Below the pieces are notes generated by a model. That model ran no database searches, had not been told where the DNA came from, and was given only the letters and a program-made list of their open reading frames with translations. The translations under genes were made by a program, and so were the position numbers. From positions 310,001-374,000 of the forward strand of contig NZ_FNKA01000002.1 of assembly GCF_900101335.1 (NCBI RefSeq): DNA of 64,000 nucleotides, in the 5' to 3' direction. Shown piece by piece: positions 33,252 through 43,250 of the stretch. Position 1 is the stretch's first letter. Each line of letters starts with the position of its first letter. The DNA is from Quadrisphaera sp. DSM 44207. GTDB taxonomy: Bacteria > Actinomycetota > Actinomycetes > Actinomycetales > Quadrisphaeraceae.

Positions 33252-34219
33252 GACGCCTCCGCCGACGCCTGCTGGGCCGCCAGCGCCCCGCGCAGCCGGC
33301 GCAGCACCGCCTCCTGCAGGTCCTGCGGCTCCAGCACCACGGCGTCCGCCCCGGCGGAGGCGACCTGGCCGGCGAGCTCCTCGACGTCCCGGAAGGCCAC
33401 GGCGACCTCCTCGGCCTCGGTCGGGGCCCCGGCGCGCAGGCGCAGCGCCAGCGCCCGGCCCGGTCGCAGCCGCAGCCGGGCGGTGCGCTCGGGCGCGGCG
33501 GGGTCCAGGCGCGAGACCAGGGCGCGCCCGTCGACGTCCGGGGGCACCTCGTAGGAGCCGGACGGGCCGGTGCGGGTGACCGCCCCCTCGATGCGGCTGA
33601 GCCGGAAGACGCGCACGTCGTCGCGGTCCAGGTCGTGGCCGACGAGGTACCAGCGCCCGTGCCAGGAGGTCATCTGCCACGGCTGCACCCGGCGGCGCGC
33701 GAGCTCCCCGGTGCGCGCGGTGCGGTAGCGGAACGCCACCGGCGCGCGGTCGCGGGCCGCGGCGTACAGGGGCTGGAACGCCGGCTCGGTGGTGCGCACC
33801 CGCGGCTCCAGGCCGACGAGGGACTCCTCGTCCGGCTCCACGCCGAGCGCGCGCAGCTTGACCACCGCGCGCGCGGCCGGGCCCGCCAGGCTCGCCTGCT
33901 GCCACACCCGCGAGGCCAGGCCCAGGACGGCCAGCTCCGCCGGCGTGAACGAGACCTCCGGCAGCGCGTACGCCTCCCGGTCGATGCGGTAGCCCTGCTC
34001 GTCCTCGAACCACGCCGACCCGCCGCCGGTGACCAGCGGGACGCCGAGCTCGCGCAGCTCCTCCTTGTCGCGCTCGAACATCCGGTCGAACGCCTCGTCG
34101 GTGGCGCACTCGGCGTACTGGGGCACCGCGGCGCGCACCTGGTCCTTGGTCAGCCAGCTGCGCGTCGACAGCAGCGCGATCACCAGGTTCAGCAGGCGCT
34201 CGGTGCGACGGGCGGACAC
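33248..34219 (-). CDS. pafB: WYL-domain transcription regulator PafB
   Basis: A 323-residue protein with an N-terminal HTH (RTERLLNLVIALLSTRSWLTKDQVRAAV), then FERDKEELRELGVPL, a WYL domain (VAFRYRTARTGELARRRVQPWQMTSWHGRWYLVGHD) and a WCX domain. With PafC it binds promoters of DNA-repair genes and senses ssDNA. The GTG start is 7 bp from a minus-strand TAGCGT (34227-34232) without an SD. It is divergent from the DUF3866 gene with only 34 bp between starts, and separated from pafA by that gene and two FKBPs. Confidence 0.95.
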   Translation of the reverse strand: MSARRTERLLNLVIALLSTRSWLTKDQVRAAVPQYAECATDEAFDRMFERDKEELRELGVPLVTGGGSAWFEDEQGYRIDREAYALPEVSFTPAELAVLGLASRVWQQASLAGPAARAVVKLRALGVEPDEESLVGLEPRVRTTEPAFQPLYAAARDRAPVAFRYRTARTGELARRRVQPWQMTSWHGRWYLVGHDLDRDDVRVFRLSRIEGAVTRTGPSGSYEVPPDVDGRALVSRLDPAAPERTARLRLRPGRALALRLRAGAPTEAEEVAVAFRDVEELAGQVASAGADAVVLEPQDLQEAVLRRLRGALAAQQASAEAS

Positions 34220-34226
34220 CCCCGGA

Positions 34227-34245
34227 ACGCTACCCCCGGTAGCGT
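34227..34245. promoter_or_regulatory. Symmetrical divergent promoter of pafB and the DUF3866 gene
   Basis: ACGCTACC-CCC-GGTAGCGT is a perfect dyad whose two halves are the -10 boxes TAGCGT of pafB (minus) and DUF3866 (plus). Each box is 7-8 bp from its start codon and neither gene has an SD. The palindrome could also let one protein shut both promoters. Confidence 0.65.
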
Positions 34246-34253
34246 CCGGCGCC

Positions 34254-35507
34254 GTGAGCGATCAGCCAGGCCCGTGGACGGCGGACCGGACACCGGGCTG
34301 GACACCGGCCCGGACCGCGGCCCGGACACCGGACCCGACGCCGGCGTGGGGGACGCCGGCTCCCGCGTGGACCGAGGCCCCCGCCGGCCCGCCGCTGGTG
34401 CGGTGGCGGCGCGGGGTGGTCGAGGCGGTGCAGCGGGTGTGGCCCGGCGCCGTCGAGTGCACCGTGGAGGTGCCCGGGGAGGGGGTGCTGCCCGCCCTGG
34501 CGCACCCGCCGCTGGTCGGCGCGCCGCAGCCCGGCGACGCGGTGCTGCTGAACACCTCCGCCCTGCAGCGCGGGCTGGGCACCGGCGGGTACGCGCTCGT
34601 CGTGGCCCTGCCCGAGCGGCTGCCGCCCGACCCGCCGCAGGGCGCCGGGCACCTGGTCAAGGCCCGCTACACGCCGCTGCAGGCGATGGTGCTCGGGGTG
34701 GACGAGCAGGACTCCGCCCACCACGACGCGCTCGCGGACGCCGACGACCTCGCCGGCCTGCCGGTCGTGGTGGCCGACCTGCACTCCTCCCTGCCGGCCG
34801 TGCTCACCGGGGCCCGCACCGAGCGCGCCGCCCGCGGCCTGGGCGCACCGCGCGCGGTGTACGTGATGACCGACGGCGGGGCGCTGCCGGCGTGGTTCTC
34901 CCGCGCCGCCGCCGGGCTGCGCGCGGCCGGGTGGCTGGCCGGCGTGGTCACCGTCGGGCAGGCGTTCGGCGGGGACCTGGAGGCCGCGACCCTGCACACC
35001 GGCCTGCTCGCCGCCCGCGCCGTGCTCGGCGCCGACCTCGCCGTCGTCGCGCAGGGGCCCGGCAACCTGGGCACGGGCACCCGGTGGGGCTTCTCCGGCG
35101 TCGCGGCCGGGGAGGCCGTCAACGCCGCAGCCGTCCTCGGCGGGCGCCCGGTGGCGGCCCTGCGCGTCTCCGGCGCCGACGCCCGCCTGCGCCACCGCGG
35201 GATCTCCCACCACTCCCTGACCGCGTACGGGCGGGTGGCGCTGGCCCCCGCCGACGTCGTCGTGCCGCTCGGCCTGCCCGACGCCGCCCTGCAGGAGCTC
35301 GTGCTGCGCAGCGCGGCCGCCCTGGGCGCCCCGGCCGGGCGCCACCGCCTCGTCCCCGTGCAGACGTCCGGGCTGCTGCAGCCGCTGGCGGACGGGGAGC
35401 GCTCCAGCGGGGTGCGCCTGTCCACCATGGGCCGGGGCCTGGCGCAGGACCCCGCCGCCTTCCTCGCCGCCGCCGCGGCCGGCGCGCACGCGGCGTCCCT
35501 GCCCTGA
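34254..35507 (+). CDS. DUF3866 family protein
   Basis: A 417-residue protein. After a Pro/Thr-rich repeat-like N-terminus (WTPARTAARTPDPTPAWGTP, about 5-45) come the conserved blocks AVLLNTSALQRGLGTGGYALVVALP, GAGHLVKARYTPLQAMVLGVDEQDS, VVADLHSSLPAV, VYVMTDGGALPAWFS, VTVGQAFGGDLEAAT and VAQGPGNLGTGTRWGFSGV. These are characteristic of DUF3866, a family without known function. The GTG is 8 bp from TAGCGT (34240-34245), leaderless. Its location inside the pafA-pafBC block is conserved in many Actinobacteria, hinting at a link to DNA damage or pupylation, unproven. Confidence 0.9.
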   Translation: MSDQPGPWTADRTPGWTPARTAARTPDPTPAWGTPAPAWTEAPAGPPLVRWRRGVVEAVQRVWPGAVECTVEVPGEGVLPALAHPPLVGAPQPGDAVLLNTSALQRGLGTGGYALVVALPERLPPDPPQGAGHLVKARYTPLQAMVLGVDEQDSAHHDALADADDLAGLPVVVADLHSSLPAVLTGARTERAARGLGAPRAVYVMTDGGALPAWFSRAAAGLRAAGWLAGVVTVGQAFGGDLEAATLHTGLLAARAVLGADLAVVAQGPGNLGTGTRWGFSGVAAGEAVNAAAVLGGRPVAALRVSGADARLRHRGISHHSLTAYGRVALAPADVVVPLGLPDAALQELVLRSAAALGAPAGRHRLVPVQTSGLLQPLADGERSSGVRLSTMGRGLAQDPAAFLAAAAAGAHAASLP

Positions 35508-35569
35508 CCCGGCGGCCCGGCGATGGCGGGGGTGGGTGCGCGCCGGGGAAGGCGTCGCGCGCCGGCGCA

Positions 35570-35603
35570 CGAGAGGCCCTCTGCGTGCGCGGAGGGCCTC
35601 TCG
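35570..35603. terminator. Bidirectional terminator between DUF3866 and FKBP genes
   Basis: The 12-bp perfect arms CGAGAGGCCCTC and GAGGGCCTCTCG with a 10-nt loop lie in the convergent spacer. Confidence 0.85.
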
Positions 35604-35620
35604 CGGGCGACAGCGACGGG

Positions 35621-35998
35621 TCAGCGCACCCCGACGAGGTCGACGACGAAGATCAGGGTCTCGTCCGGGCCGATCGGGCCGCCCGCGCCGCGAGAGCCGT
35701 AGGCGAGGTGCGGCGGGATGACGAGGCGCCGGCGTCCGCCCACGCGCATGCCGGGAATGCCCTGGTCCCAGCCGGCGATGACCTGCCCGACCCCGACGCG
35801 GAAGTCCAGCGGCTGGCCCCGGTTCCAGGAGGCGTCGAACTCCTCCCCCGTCGACCACGCGACGCCGACGTAGTGGGCGCTGACGGTGGAACCGGACGTG
35901 GCCTCCGGGCCGTCGCCGACGACCTCGTCGCTCACCTGCAGCTCGGACGGCGGCTCGCCCTCGGGGAAGTCGATCTCGGGGCGCGCGGGCTCGCTCAT
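35621..35998 (-). CDS. FKBP-type peptidyl-prolyl isomerase, cytoplasmic
   Basis: A 125-residue single-domain FKBP. VSAHYVGVAWSTGEEFDASW, PLDFRVGVGQVIAGWDQGIPGMRVGGRRRLVIPPHLAYG and DETLIFVVDLVGV are the conserved strands and active-site loop (Trp in the pocket floor). There is no signal peptide. Catalyses proline cis-trans isomerisation. It lies 78 bp downstream of the FKBP lipoprotein in the same direction, a frequent pair next to pafA. Confidence 0.95.
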   Translation of the reverse strand: MSEPARPEIDFPEGEPPSELQVSDEVVGDGPEATSGSTVSAHYVGVAWSTGEEFDASWNRGQPLDFRVGVGQVIAGWDQGIPGMRVGGRRRLVIPPHLAYGSRGAGGPIGPDETLIFVVDLVGVR

Positions 35999-36076
35999 GC
36001 GGGTCCTCTCAACGGGCTCGGTGGCCGGGTCGGTGGCCGGGTCGGTGACTGGTCGGGCTGGTCGGGCTGGTGCGGG

Positions 36077-37009
36077 TCAGGCGGCGGCGAGGACGTCGAC
36101 GACGAAGACCAGGGTGTCGGTGCCGCTGATGCCGGCGTCCGGCGCCCCGGCCTCCCCGTACCCCTGCGCGGGCGGGATCACCAGGAGCACCTGGCTGCCG
36201 ACGGTCCTGCCGACCAGGCCGGTGTCCCAGCCGGGGATGACCTGCCCGGTGCCGATCTGGAACGGCACCGGCGCCCCGTTCTCCCACGAGGAGTCGAACA
36301 CCGACCCGTCGGCCCACTTCACGCCCGTGTAGTGCACGGTGACGGTCTGGCCGGACTGCACCTGCGGGCCCGTGCCGCGGATCAGCTCCTGGGCGACGAG
36401 CTCGCTCGGCGGCTGGGCGCCCTGCGGGATGGTGATCGTCGGGGCGCCGTCCTCGGCGAGGGTCACGCCCGGCAGGCCGGCCGGCGGGGTCACCGCCTCG
36501 CCGGCGGCGCGGGCGGGGCTCGCGGAGACGACGTCGATGACGAAGACCAGGGTGTCCTCGGCGCCGATGCCGGCCGCCTCCACCCCGCCCTGCGGGCCGT
36601 AGCCGTCCTGCGGGGCGATGGCGGCGAGCACGCGGCTGCCGACGGGCACGCCCTGCAGGGCCGTGGTGAAGCCGGGGATGACGCTGTCGTCGAGGGTGAA
36701 GGAGATAGGGGTGCCGGACCACTCCGAGGCGTCGAACTGCTCCCCGTCCGCGCCGTTGACGCCGACGTAGTCGACGCCGACGAGCTGGCCGGCCTCCACC
36801 GGCGGGCCCTCGCCGTCGCGCAGCACCTCGGTGGCCGTCTCCTCCACCGACAGCGGCGTCTCCTCGAGCACGACCTGCGGCGCCTCGCCCTCGCCGGCGT
36901 CGGAGACCTCCACCTGCTCCAGGACCTGCGCCGGGTCGGCGGGGTCCTCGGAGCCGCAGCCGGCGAGGACGAGGGGGACGGCGAGCAGGACGGGCAGGGA
37001 TCGACGCAC
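36077..37009 (-). CDS. Double-domain FKBP lipoprotein
   Basis: A 310-residue secreted PPIase. RRSLPVLLAVPLVLAGC is a lipoprotein signal with lipobox LAGC (Cys18). FKBP domain 1 (about 70-165) has GVDYVGVNGADGEQFDASEW, and domain 2 (about 210-308) has TVHYTGVKWADGSVFDSSWENG. Domain 2 is closer to canonical FKBPs (IPGWDTGLVGRTVGSQVLLVIPP), while domain 1 is more diverged (IPGFTTALQGVPVGSRVLAAI). It probably assists folding of exported proteins at the cell surface. The GTG is 6 bp from TAGGGT (minus), leaderless. Substrate of the prolipoprotein pathway ending at Lnt. Confidence 0.93.
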   Translation of the reverse strand: MRRSLPVLLAVPLVLAGCGSEDPADPAQVLEQVEVSDAGEGEAPQVVLEETPLSVEETATEVLRDGEGPPVEAGQLVGVDYVGVNGADGEQFDASEWSGTPISFTLDDSVIPGFTTALQGVPVGSRVLAAIAPQDGYGPQGGVEAAGIGAEDTLVFVIDVVSASPARAAGEAVTPPAGLPGVTLAEDGAPTITIPQGAQPPSELVAQELIRGTGPQVQSGQTVTVHYTGVKWADGSVFDSSWENGAPVPFQIGTGQVIPGWDTGLVGRTVGSQVLLVIPPAQGYGEAGAPDAGISGTDTLVFVVDVLAAA

Positions 37010-37116
37010 CCGAGGACCCTAGCCGCCGACCCTGGGCGCTCCCTGGGAGCCGACCGCGCCCCCGCACCGCCCGCCCGCTGCGCGACGTCCAGCGCCCGCG
37101 GCGCGAGGACGCGGGC

Positions 37117-38478
37117 TCACATGCTGGCGATCAGCCGGTCCACGCGGTCGTCGACGGAGCGGAAGGGGTCCTTGCACAGCACCGTGCGCTGGGACTGGTC
37201 GTTGAGCTTCAGGTGCACCCAGTCCACGGTGAAGTCGCGGCGGCGCTCCTGCGCGGCGCGCACGAAGTCCCCGCGCAGCTTCGCCCGCGTGCTCTGCGGC
37301 GGCACGGCGGTGGCCTCGAAGACCTCCACGTCGCTGGTCACGCGCTCGACCATGCCGCGCGCGGCGAGCAGGTTGTACAGGCCGCGCCGGCGCGAGACGT
37401 CGTGGTAGGCGAGGTCCAGGCGCGCCACGCGGGGGTCGGCGAGGGTCAGGCCGTGCCGGGCCTGGTACCGCTCGAGCAGCCGCAGCTTGATCACCCAGTC
37501 CAGCTCCCGCTCCACCAGCGCCAGGTCGCCCTCGCGGACGGCGCGCAGCCCGCGCTCCCACAGGTCCAGGACGCGCTTGTCGGTGGGGGTGCGCACGCCG
37601 GCCTCCTCGACGAAGGCCTTGGCCCGCTCGAGGTACTCCTCCTGCACGTCCAGCGCGCTGGCCTCGCGCCCGGAGACCAGGCGCAGCGGGCGGCGCCCGC
37701 TGGGGTCGTGGCTGACCTCCCGGATCGCGCGGATCGGGTTCTCCAGGCTCAGGTCGCGCAGGCCCACGCCCGCCTCGAGCATCCGCAGCACCAGGTCCAC
37801 CGCGCCGATCTTGAGCATGGTGGTGGTCTCGGACATGTTCGAGTCGCCGACGATCACGTGCAGGCGCCGGAAGCGCTCGGCGTCCGCGTGCGGCTCGTCG
37901 CGGGTGTTGATGATCGGGCGCGAGCGCGTCGTGGCGGAGGAGACGCCCTCCCAGATGTGGTCCGCGCGCTGGGAGAGGCAGTACACGGCCCCGCGCGGGG
38001 TCTGCAGCACCTTGCCGGCGCCGACGAGCACCTGGCGGGTGACGAGGAAGGGGATGAGCACGTCGGCCAGGCGGGAGAACTCCCCGGTGCGGGGCACGAG
38101 GTAGTTCTCGTGGCAGCCGTAGGAGTTGCCGGCGGAGTCGGTGTTGTTCTTGAACAGGAACACCTCCCCGGCGATGCCCTCCTCCGCCAGCCGCCGCTCG
38201 GCGTCGACCGTCAGGCCCTCGAGGATGCGCTCGCCGGCGCGGTCGTGGACGACGAGCTGGCGCACGTCGTCGCACTCGGGGGTGGCGTACTCGGGGTGGG
38301 AGCCGACGTCGAGGTACAGGCGCGCGCCGTTGCGCAGGAAGACGTTGCTCGAGCGCCCCCAGGACACGACCTTGCGGAACAGGTAGCGGGCCACCTCGTC
38401 CGCCGAGAGCCGGCGCTGCCCCTCGGAGGCGCAGGTGACCCCGTACTCGGTCTCGAGGCCGAGGATCCGGCGGTCCAT
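37117..38478 (-). CDS. pafA: Pup-protein ligase PafA
   Basis: A 453-residue enzyme that uses ATP to link the C-terminal Glu of Pup to substrate lysines. The glutamine-synthetase-like fold is marked by [95 protein letters not shown] and [14 protein letters not shown]. The length matches the family. ATG 38478 is 7 bp from TAGTGT (minus, 38486-38491). It is separated from prcA by a GNAT remnant, so it likely has its own promoter. Confidence 0.97.
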   Translation of the reverse strand: MDRRILGLETEYGVTCASEGQRRLSADEVARYLFRKVVSWGRSSNVFLRNGARLYLDVGSHPEYATPECDDVRQLVVHDRAGERILEGLTVDAERRLAEEGIAGEVFLFKNNTDSAGNSYGCHENYLVPRTGEFSRLADVLIPFLVTRQVLVGAGKVLQTPRGAVYCLSQRADHIWEGVSSATTRSRPIINTRDEPHADAERFRRLHVIVGDSNMSETTTMLKIGAVDLVLRMLEAGVGLRDLSLENPIRAIREVSHDPSGRRPLRLVSGREASALDVQEEYLERAKAFVEEAGVRTPTDKRVLDLWERGLRAVREGDLALVERELDWVIKLRLLERYQARHGLTLADPRVARLDLAYHDVSRRRGLYNLLAARGMVERVTSDVEVFEATAVPPQSTRAKLRGDFVRAAQERRRDFTVDWVHLKLNDQSQRTVLCKDPFRSVDDRVDRLIASM

Positions 38479-38488
38479 GCCGTCAACA

Positions 38489-38770
38489 CTACGTCGTGGC
38501 TGCGCGGCGGGGACGGGCCCCGGCGCACGGGCCCCTCGGGCCGGGCGGGTCGGGGCGGGTGCCTCCCGGCGCGCAGCCGCACCGGCGGTGCAGCGCGGGG
38601 TCCGCCGACGACGCCGCACCGGTGAACAGCTCCAGCCGCGCAGCCCCGGCCCCGCGCGCCGCGGCCCCGGCGGCGCCCAGCAGCGCCGCGCCCAGCCCGC
38701 GGCCCCGGGCGTCGGGGACCACCGCCAGGCGCCCCACGTGCCCCGTGCCGGCGTCCCGGCGCAGCCGCAC
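38489..38770 (-). pseudogene. GNAT acetyltransferase remnant
   Basis: About 93 codons resemble the C-terminal half of a GNAT enzyme: [22 protein letters not shown] is the acetyl-CoA-binding motif A, and [21 protein letters not shown] is motif B. The first three strands are missing because prcA occupies the upstream sequence, and after RRCG the sequence turns into low-complexity Arg/Pro. It is probably a decayed gene between prcA and pafA; a GTG at 38770 could start a short product. Confidence 0.6.
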
Positions 38771-38820
38771 CGCCGCCGGCGCGGTCGCGGACCCGGGCGG
38801 AGCGCCGGCGGAGCAGCCGG

Positions 38821-39621
38821 TCAGGGCGTGTGGGGCGGGACGTCGTCGGGCAGGCCGCTGTGCCCGCCCGGCGTGCCGGACCCCCCGCCCGGCGGGTGGC
38901 CGTCGCCGTCGGCCGGGGAGGTCACGGGCGTGCCGAGCAGCTGCGAGAGCGCAGCGGCGGGCACGCGGCGGAAGGAGCGCCGCGAGCGGTCGCGCTCGAG
39001 GACGGCGACCTCGAGGGCCTCCGGGCCGAGCTGGCGCGGGGCCCCGCCCGCGGCGTCCGGGGCCAGGCCGACGAGGGCCAGGCGCAGCGCGCCGGCGAGG
39101 TCCAGGCCCGGCTGCCACCGCGAGCGCAGCTCGGGCGCGACCTGCTCCGCCTGCCCGCCCATGACGACCACGCCCCGCTCGTCGGAGACGGAGCCGTCGT
39201 AGGTCAGCCGGTAGATCTGGTCGGTGCCCGGCGTCGGGCCCACCTCGGCGACGACGAGCTCGACCTCCAGGGGCTTGGACTCGGTGGTGAAGCTCGTGCC
39301 CAGGGTCTGCGCGTAGGCGTTGGCCAGGCCGCGCGCCGTGACGTCGGCGCGGTCGTAGGAGTAGCCGCGCAGGTCGGCGTAGCGCACGCCGGCCACGCGC
39401 AGGTTCTCGAACTCGTTGTACTTGCCGGCCGCGGCGAAGGCGATCCGGTCGTAGATCTCGCTGATCTTGTGCAGGGTGCGGGAGGGGTTCTCCGCGATGA
39501 AGGCGATGCCGCCCTCGTACTCGGTGACCACCACCGAGCGGCCGCGGGCGATGCCCTTGCGCGCGTAGTCCGCCTTGTCGCGGATGAGCTGCTCGGGCGA
39601 GACGTAGAAGGGCATGCTCAT
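38821..39621 (-). CDS. prcA: 20S proteasome alpha subunit PrcA
   Basis: A 266-residue alpha-type subunit forming the outer rings and gate of the proteasome. [30 protein letters not shown] is the gating N-terminus; [34 protein letters not shown] is the conserved core that binds the ATPase. It lacks a catalytic Thr, as expected. The C-terminus is extended by a Gly/Pro/Asp-rich tail (about 235-266). ATG 39621 overlaps the prcB stop (ATGA). Confidence 0.97.
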   Translation of the reverse strand: MSMPFYVSPEQLIRDKADYARKGIARGRSVVVTEYEGGIAFIAENPSRTLHKISEIYDRIAFAAAGKYNEFENLRVAGVRYADLRGYSYDRADVTARGLANAYAQTLGTSFTTESKPLEVELVVAEVGPTPGTDQIYRLTYDGSVSDERGVVVMGGQAEQVAPELRSRWQPGLDLAGALRLALVGLAPDAAGGAPRQLGPEALEVAVLERDRSRRSFRRVPAAALSQLLGTPVTSPADGDGHPPGGGSGTPGGHSGLPDDVPPHTP

Positions 39622-40439
39622 CGCCGGCGGCCCTCCTGCGCGCGGCTGCGGTCGGTGACGACCTGCTCGACGACCTCGGCCAGGGCCTCCTCGTCCTGGC
39701 GGGCGTACCCGTCGGCGCCGACCGTGGCCACCACGGGCCAGATCCGGCGCACGCGGTCCGGGCCGCCGGTGGCGGAGTCGTCGTCCGCGGCGTCGTAGAG
39801 CGCCTCGACGGCCACGCGCACGGCCTCCTCGCGGCTGAGCCCGGGGCGCCACAGCTTCTTCAGCGACCCGCGCGCGAAGACCGACCCGGAGCCGATGGTG
39901 GCGAACTCCCGCTCCTCCCGCCGGTCCCCGGCCACGTCGTAGCCGAATATCCTGCCCTCCTCGCGGTCGAAGTCGTAGCCGGCGAACAGCGGCACCACCG
40001 CCAGGCCCTGCATCGCCAGGCCCAGGCTGCCGCGGACCATCGCGGCCAGGCGGTTCGCCTTGCCGTCCACGCTCAGCACGGCGCCCTCGATCTTCTCGTA
40101 GTGCTCCAGCTCCACCTGGAACAGGCGCACCAGCTCGACGGCCAGGCCCGCGGTGCCGGCGATGCCGACGCAGGACCACCCGTCGGCGGGGAAGACCTTC
40201 TCGATGTCGCGGCTGGCGATCGTGCTGCCCGCCGTCGCGCGCCGGTCACCGGCCATCACCAGACCGCCCGGGTGGGTGAGAGCGACGATGGTCGTCCCGT
40301 GCGGCACCTCGAGGGCGGCGCCGGTGGGCAGCACCCGCCGCCCGGGCAGCAGCTCGGGGGCGTGGTCGCCGAGGAAGTCGGTGAAGGACGCCGAGCCGGG
40401 GCGTCGGAAGGCCGCCGGCAACCCGGGCGCGTCGGTCAC
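39618..40439 (-). CDS. prcB: 20S proteasome beta subunit PrcB
   Basis: A 273-residue catalytic subunit. The propeptide is residues 1-48, ending VPHG, and maturation would expose the nucleophile Thr49 ([21 protein letters not shown]). The core includes [22 protein letters not shown] and [19 protein letters not shown]. Degrades pupylated proteins delivered by Mpa. GTG 40439 overlaps the pup stop by 4 bp, and the 3' end overlaps prcA, so pup-prcB-prcA is one translationally coupled operon. Confidence 0.97.
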   Translation of the reverse strand: MTDAPGLPAAFRRPGSASFTDFLGDHAPELLPGRRVLPTGAALEVPHGTTIVALTHPGGLVMAGDRRATAGSTIASRDIEKVFPADGWSCVGIAGTAGLAVELVRLFQVELEHYEKIEGAVLSVDGKANRLAAMVRGSLGLAMQGLAVVPLFAGYDFDREEGRIFGYDVAGDRREEREFATIGSGSVFARGSLKKLWRPGLSREEAVRVAVEALYDAADDDSATGGPDRVRRIWPVVATVGADGYARQDEEALAEVVEQVVTDRSRAQEGRRR

Positions 40440-40633
40440 TGGCCGCCCTTCTGCGTGTACTGGCGCACGAACTGCTCCGCGTTGGACTCCAGCACGTCGT
40501 CGATCTCGTCGAGGAGGGCGTCGACGTCGTCCTCGCTCGTGCTCGAGGAGCTCGTCGGCAGCGGGGCCTCGTCGAGCTCCTCGACCTCGGAGCTGTCGCG
40601 CCGGGTGGGTCGCTGCTGTTCCTGGCCGGGCAT
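40436..40633 (-). CDS. pup: Prokaryotic ubiquitin-like protein Pup
   Basis: A 65-residue disordered tag. The acidic centre ([32 protein letters not shown] as a whole) ends in Gly-Gly-Gln. The terminal Gln must be deamidated to Glu by Dop before ligation by PafA. The C-terminal half contains the helix bound by the Mpa coiled coil. A Ser/Thr run (TSSSSTSED) sits in the middle. First gene of pup-prcB-prcA. An AGGGGGC-like SD lies before the start. Confidence 0.97.
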   Translation of the reverse strand: MPGQEQQRPTRRDSSEVEELDEAPLPTSSSSTSEDDVDALLDEIDDVLESNAEQFVRQYTQKGGQ

Positions 40634-40727
40634 CGTGCCCCCTTCGGGTGGGGTTCCGGGCGGTTCTGAGGAGCAGCCCCGATCGTAGGCGAGGGCTCCG
40701 ACGCGCCGCGTGGCAGCATCGACGGCC

Positions 40728-41624
40728 GTGCCCGGTCCCGATCCCGCCCTCCCCCGCCCGGTCCCCGCGCCCGCACCGCCTCAGGACCCGCCCGCCGCGC
40801 TGGAGGGCCTGCTGGCCGCCCGGGAGGGCACCGGCAGCGGCTTCCCCGCCGCGCTGAGCGCGCACGCCCGGGCGCGCGGCGCGGACGGCGCGCTCGCCGA
40901 CGCGCGCGCCTGGGCGGCCTCCCCCGACCCCGCGGCGCGGCTGGTGGCCCTGGAGCTGCTCGGCGTCCTGACCGCACCGTGGTCCCCGCCCGCCCCCGCG
41001 CCGGTGCGCGCCGAGCTGCTGGCGGAGGCGCAGCGGGCCGCCGGGTCCGGCGAGGCGGACCTGCGCTGGGTGGCCGCCAAGGTCCTGCCCTCCGCCGGCG
41101 CGGGCGCCCTGCCGGCGCTGCTGCGCCTGGCCGCCGACCGCGAGCCCGACGTGCGCTGGCAGGTCGTCTCCTCCCTGCCGCTGCTCGCGGACGGGCCCGG
41201 CGCGGCGGGCGGGGAGGTCCTGCGGGCCCTGCTCGCGGCGGCCGAGGACCCGGACGCCGAGGTGCGCGACCAGGCCGTGTTCGGCCTCGCCGTGCAGCTG
41301 GAGGCCGACACCCCCGCCGTGCGGGGCGCGCTGCTGCGGGCGTTGCAGGACGCGCAGCGGCCCGACACCGCCGCGCAGGCCGCTCGCGGGCTCGCCGCGC
41401 GCGGTGAGCCGCGGGTCCTCCCGGCGCTGCTGCAGCACCTGGGCGCCGAGGACCCCGCCGACGTCGACGAGGGGTGGGTGGAGGCCGCCGCCGCGCTCGC
41501 GGACCCCCGCCTGCTGCCGGCGCTGCGGCGCCTGCGCGAGCACGACTGGGCGGACGACGAGACCCTGGCCGCGCTCCTGGACGGCGCGGTCGCGGCCTGC
41601 GAGCGCGGGCGCCGGGATGCCTGA
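40728..41624 (+). CDS. HEAT-repeat protein
   Basis: A 298-residue protein of helical repeats. Pairs such as [70 protein letters not shown] and [24 protein letters not shown] are HEAT/PBS-lyase-like repeats. These usually form a scaffold for protein binding; no catalytic motif is seen. GTG 40728 is preceded by CAGCAT (8 bp away); an earlier in-frame GTG at 40710 is possible. It is encoded on the opposite strand between dop and pup, an unusual insertion into the proteasome locus. Confidence 0.8.
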   Translation: MPGPDPALPRPVPAPAPPQDPPAALEGLLAAREGTGSGFPAALSAHARARGADGALADARAWAASPDPAARLVALELLGVLTAPWSPPAPAPVRAELLAEAQRAAGSGEADLRWVAAKVLPSAGAGALPALLRLAADREPDVRWQVVSSLPLLADGPGAAGGEVLRALLAAAEDPDAEVRDQAVFGLAVQLEADTPAVRGALLRALQDAQRPDTAAQAARGLAARGEPRVLPALLQHLGAEDPADVDEGWVEAAAALADPRLLPALRRLREHDWADDETLAALLDGAVAACERGRRDA

Positions 41625-41700
41625 GGCCCACGACGCGCCGTCCGGGCACCTGAGGGGGTGAGTGGCGCGGCGGTCAGGCGCCGCGGTCAGGCGCGGCGGA

Positions 41701-43242
41701 TCAGGCGCCGCTGAGGGCGTCGACCAGGCTCGCGGCGTCCGGGCAGCGCTGCAGCAGCGCCTCGGTCGCCGCCCGCGTGCCGCGCAGCGGCTCGAGCATC
41801 GGCACCCGCTGCAGGGCCCCGCGGCCGGGCACGTCGAAGATCACCGAGTCCCAGCTGGCCGCCGCGACGTCCTTGCCGTAGCGGGCCAGGCACTGCCCGC
41901 GGAACCACGCGCGCGTGTCCTCCGGCGGCGCGCTCGTGGCCGCCTCGACGTCGTTCTCGTCCACCAGCCGCTCGACCGCGCCGCGCGCCCGCAGGCGGGA
42001 GTGCAGGCCCCGGGCGGGGTCGACGTCGGCGTACTGCAGGTCGATCAGCTCCAGGCGCGGGCTGCCCCACTCCAGGCCCTCGCGGTCGCGGAAGCCCTGC
42101 AGCAGGCGCAGCTTGGCGACCCAGTCCAGCCGGCCGGCGCAGCGCATCGGGTCGGCCTCCAGGTCCGTGAGCACCTGCTCCCACCGGCGCAGCACGTCAC
42201 GGGTCTGGGCGTCGGCGTCGTCCCCGTCTCGCTCGGCGACCAGCGCCGCCGCGGCCTCCAGGTAGCGCCACATCAGCTGGACGGCGGTCAGGCGGGAGCC
42301 GTCGGCCAGGCGCAGCAGCGCCGTCAGGGACGGGTCGTGGCTGACCGCGTGCAGGGAGGCCACCGGCGTCTCGAGGGCGACGTCCGGGGCCCGGCCGGCC
42401 TCGACGAGGTCGAGCACCAGGGCGGTGGTGCCCAGCTTGAGGTAGGTCGCGACCTCGCACAGGTTCGCGTCGCCGATGATCACGTGCAGGCGCCGGTAGC
42501 GGTCCGCGGTCGCGTGCGGCTCGTCGCGGGTGTTGATGATCGGGCGCTTGAGGGTGGTCTCCAGGCCCACCTCGGTCTCGACGTAGTCCGCGCGCTGGGA
42601 GAGCTGGAAACCGGCGACCTCCCCGCGCGGGCCGATGCCCACCCGCCCGGCGCCCGTGACGACCTGGCGCGCGACGAAGAAGGGCACCAGCGCCCGCACG
42701 ATGGCCGGGAAGGGCGTCGAGCGGGCCATGAGGTAGTTCTCGTGCGTGCCGTAGGAGGCGCCCTTGTTGTCCGTGTTGTTCTTGTACAGGCGCACCGGCC
42801 CCAGGCCCGGGGTCGCGGCGATGCGGGCGGCGGCCGTGGCCATCACCACCTCCCCGGCGCGGTCCCAGCGCACGGCGTCCAGCGGCGAGGTCACCTCCGG
42901 GCTGGAGTACTCCGGGTGGGCGTGGTCGACGTAGAGGCGGGCCCCGTTGGTGAGCACGACGTTGGCCGAGCCCGGGTCCTCCAGCTCGGCCCAGCTCTCC
43001 TCGCGCGCGGAGTCGGTCAGCTGGCTCGCGTGCGCGGCGGAGCGCGCGACCTCGAAGCCGCGCGCGTCGCGCAGGGGCGCCTCGTCCTCGTAGTCCCACC
43101 GGGGGCGGCCCCCGCGCGGGCCGAGCGGCGCGGCGTAGGCGGTGACCACCTGGCTCGAGAGCAGCACGGGGTCGGTCTCCGGGTGCCCCGGCGAGGAGAC
43201 CCCGTACTCGGTCTCGATGCCCATCACGCGGCGCACGCTCAT
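41701..43242 (-). CDS. dop: Pup deamidase/depupylase Dop
   Basis: A 513-residue PafA homolog. [30 protein letters not shown] opens the GS-like fold and includes the start of the Dop-specific segment ([22 protein letters not shown]). [47 protein letters not shown] and [31 protein letters not shown] follow. Converts the C-terminal Gln of Pup to Glu and removes Pup from conjugates. ATG 43242 is 8 bp from TAGGCT (minus). Divergent from the DUF3054 gene. Confidence 0.97.
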   Translation of the reverse strand: MSVRRVMGIETEYGVSSPGHPETDPVLLSSQVVTAYAAPLGPRGGRPRWDYEDEAPLRDARGFEVARSAAHASQLTDSAREESWAELEDPGSANVVLTNGARLYVDHAHPEYSSPEVTSPLDAVRWDRAGEVVMATAAARIAATPGLGPVRLYKNNTDNKGASYGTHENYLMARSTPFPAIVRALVPFFVARQVVTGAGRVGIGPRGEVAGFQLSQRADYVETEVGLETTLKRPIINTRDEPHATADRYRRLHVIIGDANLCEVATYLKLGTTALVLDLVEAGRAPDVALETPVASLHAVSHDPSLTALLRLADGSRLTAVQLMWRYLEAAAALVAERDGDDADAQTRDVLRRWEQVLTDLEADPMRCAGRLDWVAKLRLLQGFRDREGLEWGSPRLELIDLQYADVDPARGLHSRLRARGAVERLVDENDVEAATSAPPEDTRAWFRGQCLARYGKDVAAASWDSVIFDVPGRGALQRVPMLEPLRGTRAATEALLQRCPDAASLVDALSGA

Positions 43243-43250
43243 CGGGCTCC

